Of a DNA stretch of 64,000 nucleotides, positions 43,831 to 54,558 are shown one piece after another. A program made the position numbers and the translations under genes. Each line of letters starts with the position of its first letter. The stretch's first letter is position 1. The notes beneath the pieces were generated by a model. It made no database searches. It saw only the letters and a list, made by a program, of their open reading frames with translations, and was not told where the DNA came from. The stretch is taken from contig NC_068973.1 of NCBI RefSeq assembly GCF_016808095.1, positions 3,158,501-3,222,500 on the forward strand, in the 5' to 3' direction. This DNA is from Vigna angularis (taxonomy: Eukaryota; Streptophyta; Magnoliopsida; Fabales; Fabaceae).

Positions 43831-45480
43831 TTAAATTCCTAAAATCCAGCAACACTAGCACGACATATTGTGTATTCTTCTAAGCAACTTGCTCATTCGC
43901 TTCCTTTTCTAATCGTCTATCGAATAACAGTTTGCTCATTTGTGTCCAAACCATTCAAAAGTAGGTCTGTAATTCACATTTCTTTCTTGTTTCACTCTAG
44001 TTTAAAATCATTTCTATTTTCAATAAGTTTGTATTCAAAAATTATAAATTATATAATTACAAATATTACTTATTTTAAGAAATAAACTTATAAAATTATT
44101 ATTTCTATTAATTTAATTAAATAAAAATAAAGTTATTAAAATTTTTATGCAAGTTAAACGTGGGTGGGTCAAAAAAAATTATCTGCATTTCAAATTGAAC
44201 CGATGAAATATTAGACGAAATTGTCCATATTGTCATCCCTAACTTTAATTAAGGTTGAATTTAAGTTTTAATTTTTCATATGTTTGTAGAAGTGAGACTG
44301 AGAGAAAAATGTTTGTGTTAATCTATTATATCTTCAAAATACATTGATATACATTAGTTTTAACGTTTTAAAATAAATTAAACAAAATTTTAATATACTA
44401 ACATATATGTATTTTGAATGTTCAACAAAGTACGGAAAAAAGACTTGTACTCGTCAATAATCCTTAATTAAAACATTAAAACAATGTATTTTAACTACTC
44501 AACAAAATGATAATACTTAAAACTTAGGAGAGATTACAATTCCTTAATTCACTTGCAATAATAAAAAAATGGACCAACAACCCTTAATTGAAAAATTTAA
44601 TCCATTCTAGTTAGGATAACGGGTTGAACTACAAAGAGTAGAAAGAAAAGATGAGGGGCGATGATTGGTTGGTTGAAAGTAACTCAAATAAAATATTAAA
44701 TTAACTTTTAAATAAAAGTGTCATTAAAAATAAATCAAGTCGGTTAAAATATATCATTATTAGAACTGATTAAGTTGATGTTAACATAACCAAACAAAGT
44801 TTATTTTATTTAAAAATAAGTTAGAAAGTATTAACTTCTATTAAAATTCATTTTTTTACATTGTTTTAAATTATTGTCATAAGAATTGGTTTCATGCAAA
44901 TTAAATTAGTACATGTCAAAGTTTTTCATTCACTTCAAGCTCTTTACCGTTCGGTCAAATTAGGGTTTACATACATAAGACATTCTGATACTAAAGCTAG
45001 TAAGGATCCGACAGTATTAGTAAATGTGTGATGAATGTAATCAACCTACTACAATACCACAAAACCTCTATTTATATATTTCAGGATGGGCTTCAAATTA
45101 GCACTTGCCTAATTATGGCTCAATTGATAATGGTTTTGCTTAGGAACGATTATACTATGCACAAGCTCCCTAAGCCCGAGCATATCTTCATACCTTGATA
45201 TGTGAAGGGGTTTGTTTAGTTGGAGAGTATTCCAATGTTTTGGGGAGAGTAGGCTTTTTGTGTAACTGCTCGGTTTAAAATAGTTAGCTATGTGTTTAGT
45301 TCGAGATTCTTGTGCTCGTTGAAACGAAAGGTCATGAATTGTGGATAGTTTGATCTTACTTGTTTCACCGACTGCAATTCGTTTGTCTAGGCGCCCCTTT
45401 TAACAATAAATAGGGAGTAGAGTCGTTGTCATTTTCTTACTTGCTATTTATCTTCTATTCATGATCTAGTATCATATTCT
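43831..45480. other. AT-rich intergenic DNA
   Basis: No gene is supportable. CCGTTCGGTC at 44947 and CTCGGTTTAA at 45269 echo the motif of the LTR at 3185-5446, so part of 44900-45480 may be another repeat fragment. Confidence 0.35.
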
Positions 45481-46130
45481 TCTCTTTGTCTAAAGTAATG
45501 ATGCCAACCATTATGTTTTTTTCGTCTAAGGAGTCTGAGGGAAAGAGATGCTAGGGGTACGTTGACAGCGAGTCAAAGTCATCATCATTGTCGATTGGGT
45601 CCTCAATCCTAGGATCAACCAAGTGGGGAGTAGCTCCGTGAGATGGAGTAGCAGAAGTACACATAATAACGTTGTCTCATGCTGAAGAGGATGCGGTCGT
45701 CGCTGTAGAGGTAGATGTTGTTGGTGAATGGATATAGTATTGTACACCGATACCACCCATTATGGAATACGACTAGACTCCTCATGAGGTAGGAGATTAT
45801 ATTTCCTACTTCAGTACCAGCCAGTCGTTAGAGGAGTTTGTCGATACAATTAACTTGGTTGAAGGAGAATGTCGAGCACATCAAGTTGGGCATATGCAAG
45901 AAAAACGAGTGACCTTTCTAAGTAAGAAAGATTATGCGTTAGATTTTTTTTATGTGTATTCCACAATATTTCGCAATATATCCGTCCATTTACTTAAAAG
46001 ATGGACGATTAAAGAGACAATGAGTCATTTGGGAACTGAACGTAATTTTATTAAAGAGACAATGAGTCAATTTCATGGACCAACTCACCTCGGTGTGCGT
46101 TTTCAAGCAGTCGGCTTATTTGGTTGAATC
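45481..46130 (+). pseudogene. degenerate ORF, possibly gypsy-type transposon gag-like remnant
   Basis: Plus-strand fragments read MMPTIMFFSSKESEG, then HEVGDYISYFSTSQSLEEFV and KDYALDFFYVYSTIFRNISV, broken by stops. The last fragment resembles, from memory, the Phe-Tyr-Val-Tyr region of the gypsy-type transposon domain found in legume retroelements. An 18-bp AT-poor phrase (TTAAAGAGACAATGAGTC) is duplicated at about 46011 and 46050. The identification is weak; a degenerate host gene is also possible. Confidence 0.3.
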
Positions 46131-46239
46131 CATTTCCTTTTGACAAGTTAGACAAATTGAGTTAATGAATTCTGACTCCTACACAATATATAAAGAGCTC
46201 ATAATATATTTAAATAATATCACTAGAAAAATACACAAT

Positions 46240-46500
46240 TTTTCCAGGGGTTATTTTTAACATTACCGGTGGTTTTAACCCCTGGAAAATGCATTTCCTG
46301 CGGTTGCAAAAAACGCAGGTAAAAGCAGCGTCGTTAAACATTACCGGCGGTTTTTTTCAAAAACCGCCGCAATTATCCGGGGTTTTGTAAAAACCGCTGG
46401 AAATAGCCGGGGTTTCTCAAAAACCGCCAGAAATAGTTGGGTTTGCACAAAACCGTCCCTATTTGCAGGGGTTTCTCCAAAACCGCCGGTAATGTAGTAA
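46240..46500. repeat. CACTA left subterminal repeat array
   Basis: Repeated, often inverted, words such as CCGGGGTTT, CAAAAACCGCC and AAACCGCTGGAAATAG spaced 30-40 bp apart. In CACTA elements such repeats are the transposase-binding region. Confidence 0.8.
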
Positions 46501-46999
46501 TTTAATTTTTTTTAGTGATTTAAATTATTTAATCATCATAATAAATGTTTTAATAATAAATCAAAATGAATAAATAACCAAATTACATATTATTATATAA
46601 AATAAACTATAAACGTTAGAAATACAATTAATTTGTCAAAAATTGATACACTCAAAAACTCCCTAACTCTATTACATAATTTCTATTTTATACATAGGAG
46701 CTACTTGTAAAACTAGTTGGGTAACTATCCTAGGTGAAAAGAACTTCCTTTAGCAAGTAAATTCCAGCATAAGTTTTTCTTTCCAGAGTAGTTGTTCTCT
46801 TTGTTTACCAATTAGTAGGTTCCAAAGTTCAGTTATCTTCCTCTTCACCTGCTATTGTCCATTAATTTGTTATTTTGACCATGGCCTCCTTTAATATAGG
46901 TGATGAATCATCAAACACTTAAACCTAAATCCTGCAATATTTTGAAGAAATGAAAATTAACATATCTTAACGAAACACTGTAAAGCAAACAAAAAAAAA

Positions 47000-49200
47000 T
47001 ACCTCATTAATTGTGATTACACAATTTGCCACACCTAAAACAGAGCACACAAGAAAACAACCATTGACTTATAGAAAATGTTTTCTATTTAATAATTATC
47101 TAAAATTTTTATATTTTTTAATTGAATTTCAACAGTTTATAATTTCAGTAATTTATAACAAATTTGAAACATGTGAATCTAAATTTAATCATCCAATTTA
47201 AACATATAAGCAGCGGTAGCAACAAGCATGCTTAGATACTATGGAAGGATTGAGGAACAAAAATACTAGAGAAAAAAGACAACTGTGTTATTTGATTACA
47301 GGGAGTGCTATAGAGATATATAATAAAGCTTATCTAAATATATATATATATATATATATATACAGACACACACACACTGGAGATTCAGATACGTACTTTG
47401 GTAGGTATATCAGCTGGAAAAAAATTTATAGCTGTTGCATTGAATTCAAATTCACTGTAGACGACAAAATTTTCACATCAGAAACATGCACAGAGCAAGA
47501 AAACCATATTTAAAAGGTAATCAACAAAAGTTATAGTAAAAAACAAGATGATGAATTTAATATACCACCATAATCAACAAAGTTCGAACAATAAAAGAGA
47601 GAAAAAGTTGCAAATAGTCATCGTGAAGTATGTGGATAAGAATCTCCATACCATTTGGAGAGTACTAGCTTCCAGACATATGGGATGAAGAACTCCTTTG
47701 GGTGACTCTCTTGTTCATACGTGAAGTGCAGTTGAGTAAACATCTGCCGAACAAGATACAGTCTTACAGAAGCAAGGCAAGTGATCATCAGAAACCACAA
47801 ATGATAGATATTTTCATTTTACCTTCATCCCATCAATGCTCCAAGACCGACAATTTACAATTACCACTTGGAGTACTTCATTGACTAACCATCCACCATC
47901 TATTCTTTGGGCATCCATGTGACTGTTAAAAACTTCTTAATGTAAAATATAAAATAGACCACACTACCATCCAATTGAAATGATACATAATTTCTTAATG
48001 TAACCCAAATTTATAAAAAAAATAAATAAATAAACACTTGACACACAGGATTTATTCCCAAACCATGTTTCACAGATATATGACAACATTATTTCATAGA
48101 AGCAAATCAACAAACAACTTATGTACACACAATCAAATGACCAAACAATCAAATAATCAAACCACCGAAAGCCCATGTCATGCATCAATCATACCGAAAG
48201 ATTCAAATTGTGATTGCAAAGCTGATTTTAGAATTGTAAGTTATAATTTGTATAAAATTTCAATATTTAAAGACGAAATATAACTTCAAATATACAATAT
48301 ATATGAAATAAAGTAGCTTGACTTGGAGAATGTTCTCACATTGTTTTGATGTGACACCAGAATGGGAATTTGCCTTCAAATGTGAATGTGCTGCCTTAAA
48401 AAATATTGTATAACTGAAAATAAAATAGTGACAATAGTTAGATAGCATAAATGATTTAACTTTAGAGGCATAGGAATGTCATATTACATGATCCCACTTG
48501 TTCCTCCCATGGATCTTCCAATTGATGAACCAATTTCACCGAGAGTGTCAGCAGCATCATTTAGAAAATACTATTGTCATTATTATTGCTTTATGTTGGA
48601 GGGGGCTCTATTGAGAAATGAGGCATGGATGTTGATGAAGTTCCTAATGAGACATTCACCTACATGTTAAATGTACCAATTCTGTTTTATTCTAGGGAAT
48701 AGAATGTGATGAACAAATGACAATGAAAATAAAAAAATTTCTAGTAGTCGAGGAATGCAGTGATTAGTTCTTTAACCTCATAAGAAACACTGATGCTGGT
48801 AGAAGCTGGCTGGCGCAGAGTAACAGAAGAAACAGTCCTAGTTCTAGTTAAGCTGCACAAAGCCCTTGGCCTCTGCTAAAAAAATGAAAATAACTTTGCT
48901 ACAATGTCCTGAAACAAAGAAAGTCTACAATCAAGTAACATTTAAATTTAAATTAATGTACAATTATGAATAACATATTAATAAAAGATAGAAACTACAA
49001 CTGTAGGTTAAAAACTATTTAAACTACTTCAGTAAGAAAGAAAACAGATTTAAAACTACTTATGACTATCTAAAATATAAAGAAAACTAAACACAACAAA
49101 TGAAGACTTAATTATAATTTAAAATAGCATCAAGAAGCATTAGTTAAGCATCAAAATAGGTTCAAAGCACAAAAGGAGAAGTTACATAAATGGAAGGTGA
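47000..49200. other. CACTA interior without recognised genes
   Basis: AT-rich interior. A minus-strand open stretch at 47618-47800 (containing [20 protein letters not shown]) and one at about 48790-48890 (QRPRALCSLTRTRTVSSVTL after an acceptor-like TTTTTTTAG) have codon-like composition and may be pieces of host exons. I do not recognise either. A short (AT)n/(AC)n run is at 47336-47377. Confidence 0.35.
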
Positions 49201-49554
49201 ATGCTGAATTTCAATACATCTTATGCTTAGGTATGTAAGCAAAAGTCAAAATAATTTGTTTATACCAAAACCTCCAAGAAAGAAAATCTACTACAGCAAT
49301 CAACAATCTTTACACAACAATAGAAAGGGTCTTCAAACCTTGATAGTTCACCAGCCAGAGCGAAAAAGAAAACAAATAATAGAACAATACAAACCTATAA
49401 GTTGTTCTCAATAGATAACTAGTGTGCATCAGATGACCTACACAATAGCATAACATAATTACTGAGCAATCCCAAAAAACAAAAACAAGCAATGAAAAAG
49501 GGAATGTAAGGAAGTTAGCCCCCAATCGGCAAAAAATTTGATGATGAGGGCTCA

Positions 49555-49925
49555 CACTTGCATCTCCAAGACACAGATATAATCATCGGCTTTGTCTAGA
49601 AGCTTCAGGGAACGACAACTTCCGGCAACCGGGGACTAACCGTCAGAGAGAGAGCGCCTTCATCTGCAGCAGCGGGGCCATTCTCCGAATCTCCGGTGTC
49701 CTCTTCTTCATCAATTTATTGCGGGACTTCCTGGCCTTCATGTGGTGCCTCCCTTTCCACTGGCGAGAATCTCGCGGCTCCAGCGAGTACGACCTTAAGC
49801 CGTGGCAGGGAGGGCACAGTCGGCGGCTGCGCGGAGATGGCTGGCAGCGACAGGCTGTGGACATCACTCGCATGCCTTGTTGGTTGTTTCGTGTGCGGCG
49901 TAGGGTTTCGCTTTTTTGTTTCATT
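49555..49925 (-). pseudogene. captured atypical bHLH gene fragment (bHLH147-150/AIF-type) inside CACTA
   Basis: On the minus strand, across different frames, the segment reads AAADCALPATA-stop-GRTRWSREILAS (about 49830-49750), then MKALSL-stop-RLVPGCRKLSFPE (about 49665-49595), then KLLDKADDYICVLEMQV and a stop (about 49607-49555). The family of atypical, non-DNA-binding bHLH proteins such as bHLH147-150 has, in this order, an AADRAL..ATARGRTRWSRAIL block and a helix-loop-helix RLVPGCRK..FP..LLEE..DYI..LEMQV. The match in order and spacing is clear, but there are stops and frameshifts and the basic region between the blocks is altered, so it is not functional as a full protein. Its local GC content is far above the rest of the element. 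The family assignment is from memory, not from a search. Confidence 0.78.
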
Positions 49926-50291
49926 GATTGAGTTCATATGATTGGCGTGCATAAGAGACGGTAGAGGAAGGGTTAGGGGAAGCTAAGAAGGGAAAGAAAA
50001 ATAAAGACCAAAAAGTGGAGAAGAAAGGATCTTGGCGCTCGGTAGTGGAGAAAACGAAAAGAGAAGTGGAAAGTGAGAAAAATTAAGGATTGCACAGAAG
50101 AGAAAACGAGAAGAGAAGCGCCAACAGAGAAATAAGGGATTGCAATGGCCCAAAAAGAAAAAATGAAGACTTTGATGATAAATATTTTAATACTTAGGAG
50201 CGGTTTACTACAAAACCGTCAAAAATTACTGGAGGTTATTGGAACCGCCCGGAAAAAACCTCTACTATAATACATTATTTTTGTAGTGTAT

Positions 50292-50865
50292 GCATTTCCA
50301 ATATTAAAAATATATTAATAAATAACTTATTATAACAACATCTTAAATTATCTTAATAGTTAAATAATAAAATTGAAATTTCATTTTTTAACTAGAAAAG
50401 TGAGAAATTAGTATTGACATTTAGGGTGTTGCTCCCTCCACCACCACACCATGCTTCCTCCACCTCCCTAAATTCTTTTAATTTCAATTTTATCCTTCCT
50501 ACTTTTACTCATTTATTTTTGCTAGGTAACTACACCCCCAACCATCTCTCACAAATTCCATTTTCTTCTTCCATTTCCGTTTCACTTTCTCTCCTCTCCC
50601 ATTTCCGTTTCTCCCCCATTTCCGTTTCACTCTTCTCATTTCTTGTTTTCTTTTTTTCTTTAATTATATTATACCTAATTACTTCTTTTCCATTTTTTTT
50701 CCAAGAAAACCCCAAACAAGGAAAAGGGAACAAACCCAAGAAATATGCTTAAAAAGCTTGCTATTATAGCCAATGGAGGGAGAGAATGTTAATTTACGGC
50801 TTCATGGCTTCCGCTATTCGACCGAAAATCTGGTTAATGTGGCTCAAAGGGTCGAGGCACTAATG
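50292..50865. other. spacer with TE-like pyrimidine-rich sequence
   Basis: Contains GGGTGTTGCTCCCTCCACCACC and a triple CCATTTCCGTTTC motif (about 50570-50630). It looks like repetitive DNA, but I cannot assign it. No gene is supportable. Confidence 0.35.
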
Positions 50866-51862
50866 CACTAAGAGGATATTGCACCGGTTACTTTTGCTTA
50901 TAGGCATTGGTTCTACAACCGAGGCATATACCGGCGAGGTAAAAAGGGGTAGGTTGTATGCCTTGGTTGTGAACTGAGTTAAAAAGGATAGGATTTATGC
51001 CTCGGTTTTTAGGTAACCGAGGCAGTAACGTGTTTGTTTTTTAATTTTTTCAACCTTTAGGATGTTCTTGATGTATGTTCTTATGCATAAGCAGACATCC
51101 ATCTTCCACTGCCACCATCATCATTTCACCTTCCCACTTTCAAAGCTACCAACACAACAACTCAATTCCGCATTTTCAGTGAAACAAGAAGGATTCTCCA
51201 CCAGCCTCTATTCCTGGAGCTCTCAGCTCTGCCGCCACTCACCCCACCGCCCCTTTCGCCCCCGGATATTCCTTTTTCTCCCAAAACATAAGTTTGACAA
51301 AAAGAAGAAATTGAACAGGGAACAAGCAGAAACTCCATTCAGAAACCCAAAAATCGAAATAAAAAACCTAGACGAATCGGAACCCTAGACGAATCGGAAC
51401 AGAGAAGAGGAAGGAAGCCTCCCTCCCGCGCCCCGCCGCAAGAAAAGGAACGACCACTGTGCCCTTGCGCCTTCGCCGCGCCTCCGTCTTTGGCTTGCGC
51501 GAGACCGCTGGTGGTGCTACCCCAAAGTTGGGTCTCTCCGTGAGAAGATAATCTCGCCCCATTGTGCGCAGATCTAAACAGGGAAGAAGGTTCCTTTTTG
51601 GTTCAACAAAGAAGAGGATGAGGATGAACACCCCTTTTCGGATCTAAACAAGAAATAAGGGCCAAACCCTTTTCGAATCTAAACAAAGAAGAGGATGAGG
51701 ATGAACTTTAAATCAGAAAATAAAAAAGAAAAAACCTATTTGTGTTGTGGAGGAAGAAGAAAGCTTGTGGAGGAGGAAGAAGAAATGGACGGCAGCAACG
51801 CGAAGAAGAAGAACCGAAGAAGCAATGGACGGCAGCGACGACGGACGAAGCGAAGCGGTAAC
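50866..51862 (+). mobile_element. possible second CACTA-like element, cut by the gypsy insertion
   Basis: Starts CACTAAGAGGATATTGC and continues with words typical of another CACTA family (GGTTCTACAACCGAGGCATA, TATGCCTCGGTTTTTAGGTA, ACCGAGGC). From 51100 it becomes GC-rich and gene-like (CTCTGCCGCCACTCACCCC; CCCGCGCCCCGCCGC). A direct repeat CAAAGAAGAGGATGAGGATG occurs at about 51606 and 51685. The sequence is interrupted at 51862 by the retrotransposon, so any right end is beyond the window. The interior may hold captured gene exons that I cannot identify. Confidence 0.4.
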
Positions 51863-52728
51863 TGTTAACTCTTTGGCAAGTGTACCAAATCGTTCTAAGT
51901 AATAAAACCGGTAAGACCGGATATCGTTTCCCAAGAGACTCGTGTAATACCTTAAAACCGTATAATAAGTTAACTAACTTAGACTAAGAATACATCATTT
52001 TGGTATGATTCAAGTGTAATAAAATTTCAATTCAAATATAAGTGATAAAATGAACGTCTTAGAGGCTAAAAGATTGGAAATGGTTAATGGATAATGAAAC
52101 AATATGGATGAGATGTTGGAGAATGATTGTAATTACTACGCTATCATGCAAATGCACATCACTACTTCATCAATTAATTGCGTTTGTCAACCTTCCAAAT
52201 ATACTTAGACCCAATTCCTTGGTAGAAAAAGCCTAGACTCACTTCTTTCAATCCCAATTCCTTGGTAACCTAGAAAGTTCATCTGCATTACGATTAAAGG
52301 TTTAAGACAACTAAAGCATCAAGCTCCATTCCTAGATACAATCTCCTTTAGGTGTTAATTCCAGTTCAAGACCCACACAATACTTTCCAATATCTAGCAA
52401 ATCTTAGAATCATGTTATGGTTGATCAAGTCACAACAAGCTTTAAGAGAAGGAAATTAAACACTCACAATCAATTGAAGGAAGCTTAAATTCATTAAACT
52501 CAAGTGCATTTACATGAAAGTTTCGTAACTACATCATTCCCCAACAAAATGAAATTAGTTCTCCATAGTCATGGAGAACTTGAGCTTACAATGGAGAAAA
52601 ATGGAAGAATGGGGATCCAAGGAGGAAGGATGGAGAGTTTCCACTGCCCAAAACCAGTTCCCTTAGGTCCGAAAATGGTGTTCCAAGCTTCAGCCGTCAA
52701 GAAGATGCCACCCTCAGTTACAGAATGC

Positions 52729-52736
52729 TTTAAATA
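52729..52736 (-). promoter_or_regulatory. likely TATA box of the Athila LTR
   Basis: TATTTAAA on the minus strand (context CTATTTAAAGC), 27 bp downstream of the CpG-rich array. The same site is at 63813-63820 in the other LTR. Confidence 0.55.
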
Positions 52737-52762
52737 GATCTAGGGTTCCAGGTCAGCAGAGT

Positions 52763-52979
52763 TCGCGCCCGGGCGCCCCTCCTCAGTCGCGCCCAGGCGC
52801 GAAGCTCTCGCAGAAAGTCGCGCCCGGGCGCCCTCTTTCTCGCGCCCAGGCGCGGAGCTCGCGCAGATGGTCGCGCCCGGGCGCCCTCTTGGTCGCGCCT
52901 GGGCGCGGAGCTCGCGCATATGGTCGCGCCCAAGCGCCCCTTTTGGCCGCGCCCAGGCGCGAGGCTTGCGCAGAAAATG
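52763..52979 (-). repeat. CpG-rich tandem array in LTR, four units of 53-56 bp
   Basis: Units begin TCGCGCCCGGGCGC at 52763, 52818 and 52871, and TCGCGCCCAAGCGC at 52924. Each unit has a second half TCGCGCCCAGGCGCG, or a close variant, followed by an AGCTCGCGCAGA-like spacer. GCGCCCGGGCGC is a perfect 12-bp palindrome. The right LTR carries the same array from 63847. Confidence 0.93.
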
Positions 52980-53276
52980 TATCCTGCTTCCTTCTTCTTG
53001 GGCTCTTAGGCGTGAACTTCCTTTCCTGCTCCATTAGATCTTGCTTTTGAATCCTTTTCTTGCTCCCATTCTTGGTAAATACAGTACTTCTCTAACAGCT
53101 TGCAATTCGCCTACAAATTAGAGGAATTAATGATGAAAACTTGTATGTAACGCTTAAGCTAGACTTATTCGCAAACTTAGATGAAAAGGGAGGATTAAAC
53201 ATGTTTCAAGCTTAAAAAGGGTAGATTTGGTACAAGAATTGGTTCAAAGATAATGGTAAAAATTACCGTTATCACA

Positions 53277-53286
53277 ACCCCAAACT
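53277..53286 (-). other. polypurine tract of the Athila element
   Basis: On the minus strand AGTTTGGGGT directly precedes the LTR start TGTGATAACGG. This is the expected plus-strand DNA primer position. Confidence 0.75.
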
Positions 53287-53855
53287 TGAAATCTTGCTTG
53301 TCCTCAAGCAGAAAAACAAACAAATGAACTGGTTTGAACAAACAAATAACTCTAATGCTTCATCACTAAACAAGAATAAAATTCAATCATGCTTGCTCAT
53401 CATGTTGACTAGATTTTTGTCACAAGAGGTGAAACTTTCACTGGTGGTACTCACAAACTTACAGAATTTAAACAACAGCTATGTTCTATGAGGGACTAAC
53501 ACACATGACAAAAGTATTTTCTTAACTAACATGGAACCCTTCCTCTGAAAAGAAACTGTTTCACTCACTCTCATAGGTGTATGGGGATGTGTGTCTCTCA
53601 CTCAAACATCACAATATCACACAATTGAACTTTGCCTTTCATTTCCCTTACAATGAACACACTTACCTATAAATTTGAAGTACAAGAACATTCAAGGCTT
53701 TACAAGGGTTAGGTTAAGAAGGAGCTTTGGTTTTTCTAGGCAAAACTAATACTAAGAGAGCATTCATTTTAGCACAAGATAACAAAGTCTCGCGTACTTC
53801 CACCAATTGTAAGCAAATCTTACTTCTTTTTCCCTTTTTGTAGAACTTTTAATTT

Positions 53856-53902
<47 letters not shown>

Positions 53903-54558
53903 GAAGTTTTGACTCTTAATGTCAAATCCCATGTCACCTCAAATACCCCAAACTTGAACCATTTTCCTGTACCCCACTTGAATGCTCATCTTAGCTTAAG
54001 GTAGAGGGATTACAAATTGTTTTCGGATTGCTTTTTAAGGTTCATGGATGGGCTACAAAAGGTTACAATAGGCTTTGGGTTCAAGAACTTAAGACAACAA
54101 AGGGAGAACAAGACAACCTTGATCATGTGTATTGAACAAGTAAATGATCCACTTCAGAGAAAATCAGGCAAAACTCAATTATGCTTCTAAGGTGATATCA
54201 TTCAACAATAATTCTGGAGCACAAAATCTCACTAGGTTACTTAGGGTTCCAAATTTGTTTTCAAACACAATGCCATGCATATTAATCACAAGAAGAACAG
54301 CGCATGAAATTTATTCAGTCGAGCGTAACCACAGTGAAAAGAAACTACCCAACTCGAGCCTAATTTCAAAGTCTCACAGAGTAAAAGCAAACAAAAGCGA
54401 TTTCTAATCAAGTCAAGTTCGAAACATTTTCATCAACATGTTCATTCAACCAAGTTCAAAAGTACGAGTGCTGAAATAAAATTAACTACGGAATTTAAAG
54501 CATGAAAGCAGTAAATTGTTTATGAAAGAGATGAAAGTTGCCCGTCTCATCTGTCTCC
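53287..54558. other. non-coding spacer of the Athila element
   Basis: Lies between the env-position ORF and the polypurine tract. AT-rich, with an (AT)n plus poly-T run at 53858-53903. No ORF is supportable. Confidence 0.7.

Larger units (their letters stand above)
46221..50288. mobile_element. non-autonomous CACTA transposon, 4.07 kb, TAT target duplication
   Basis: The left end is CACTAGAAAAATA and the right end TATTTTTGTAGTG with one additional spacer base difference, forming an imperfect terminal inverted repeat of about 13 bp. It is bracketed by TAT at 46218-46220 and TAT at 50289-50291, the 3-bp duplication expected for CACTA elements. Both subterminal regions are packed with AAAACCGCCGG/CCGGGGTTT-type direct and inverted repeats (46240-46500 and 50195-50270). 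No transposase domain was recognised. The interior holds a captured bHLH fragment (49555-49925) and other unrecognised, possibly captured, pieces. Confidence 0.88.
51863..53276 (-). repeat. 3' LTR of the Athila element
   Basis: In plus orientation it runs from TGTTAACTCTTTGGCAAG to AAAATTACCGTTATCACA, so on the element's strand it is TGTGATAACGG...GAGTTAACA. A TATA-like TATTTAAA lies at 52736-52729 (minus), and a CpG-rich tandem array lies just upstream of it. The right border is fixed by the adjoining polypurine tract and the left border by the end of similarity with the other LTR. Confidence 0.92.

Noticed and set aside
50414..50752. 112-aa plus-strand open frame rich in Phe, Ser and Leu
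   Set aside because: Low-complexity translation of a pyrimidine-rich repeat region without a domain.
52763..52979. CRISPR-like regularly spaced repeats
   Set aside because: The genome is a plant and the repeats are contiguous LTR tandem units with similar, not unique, spacers.
52730..53034. Arg/Ala/Gly-rich open frames in the LTR
   Set aside because: They are translations of the CpG-rich tandem array and have no start context or conserved domain.
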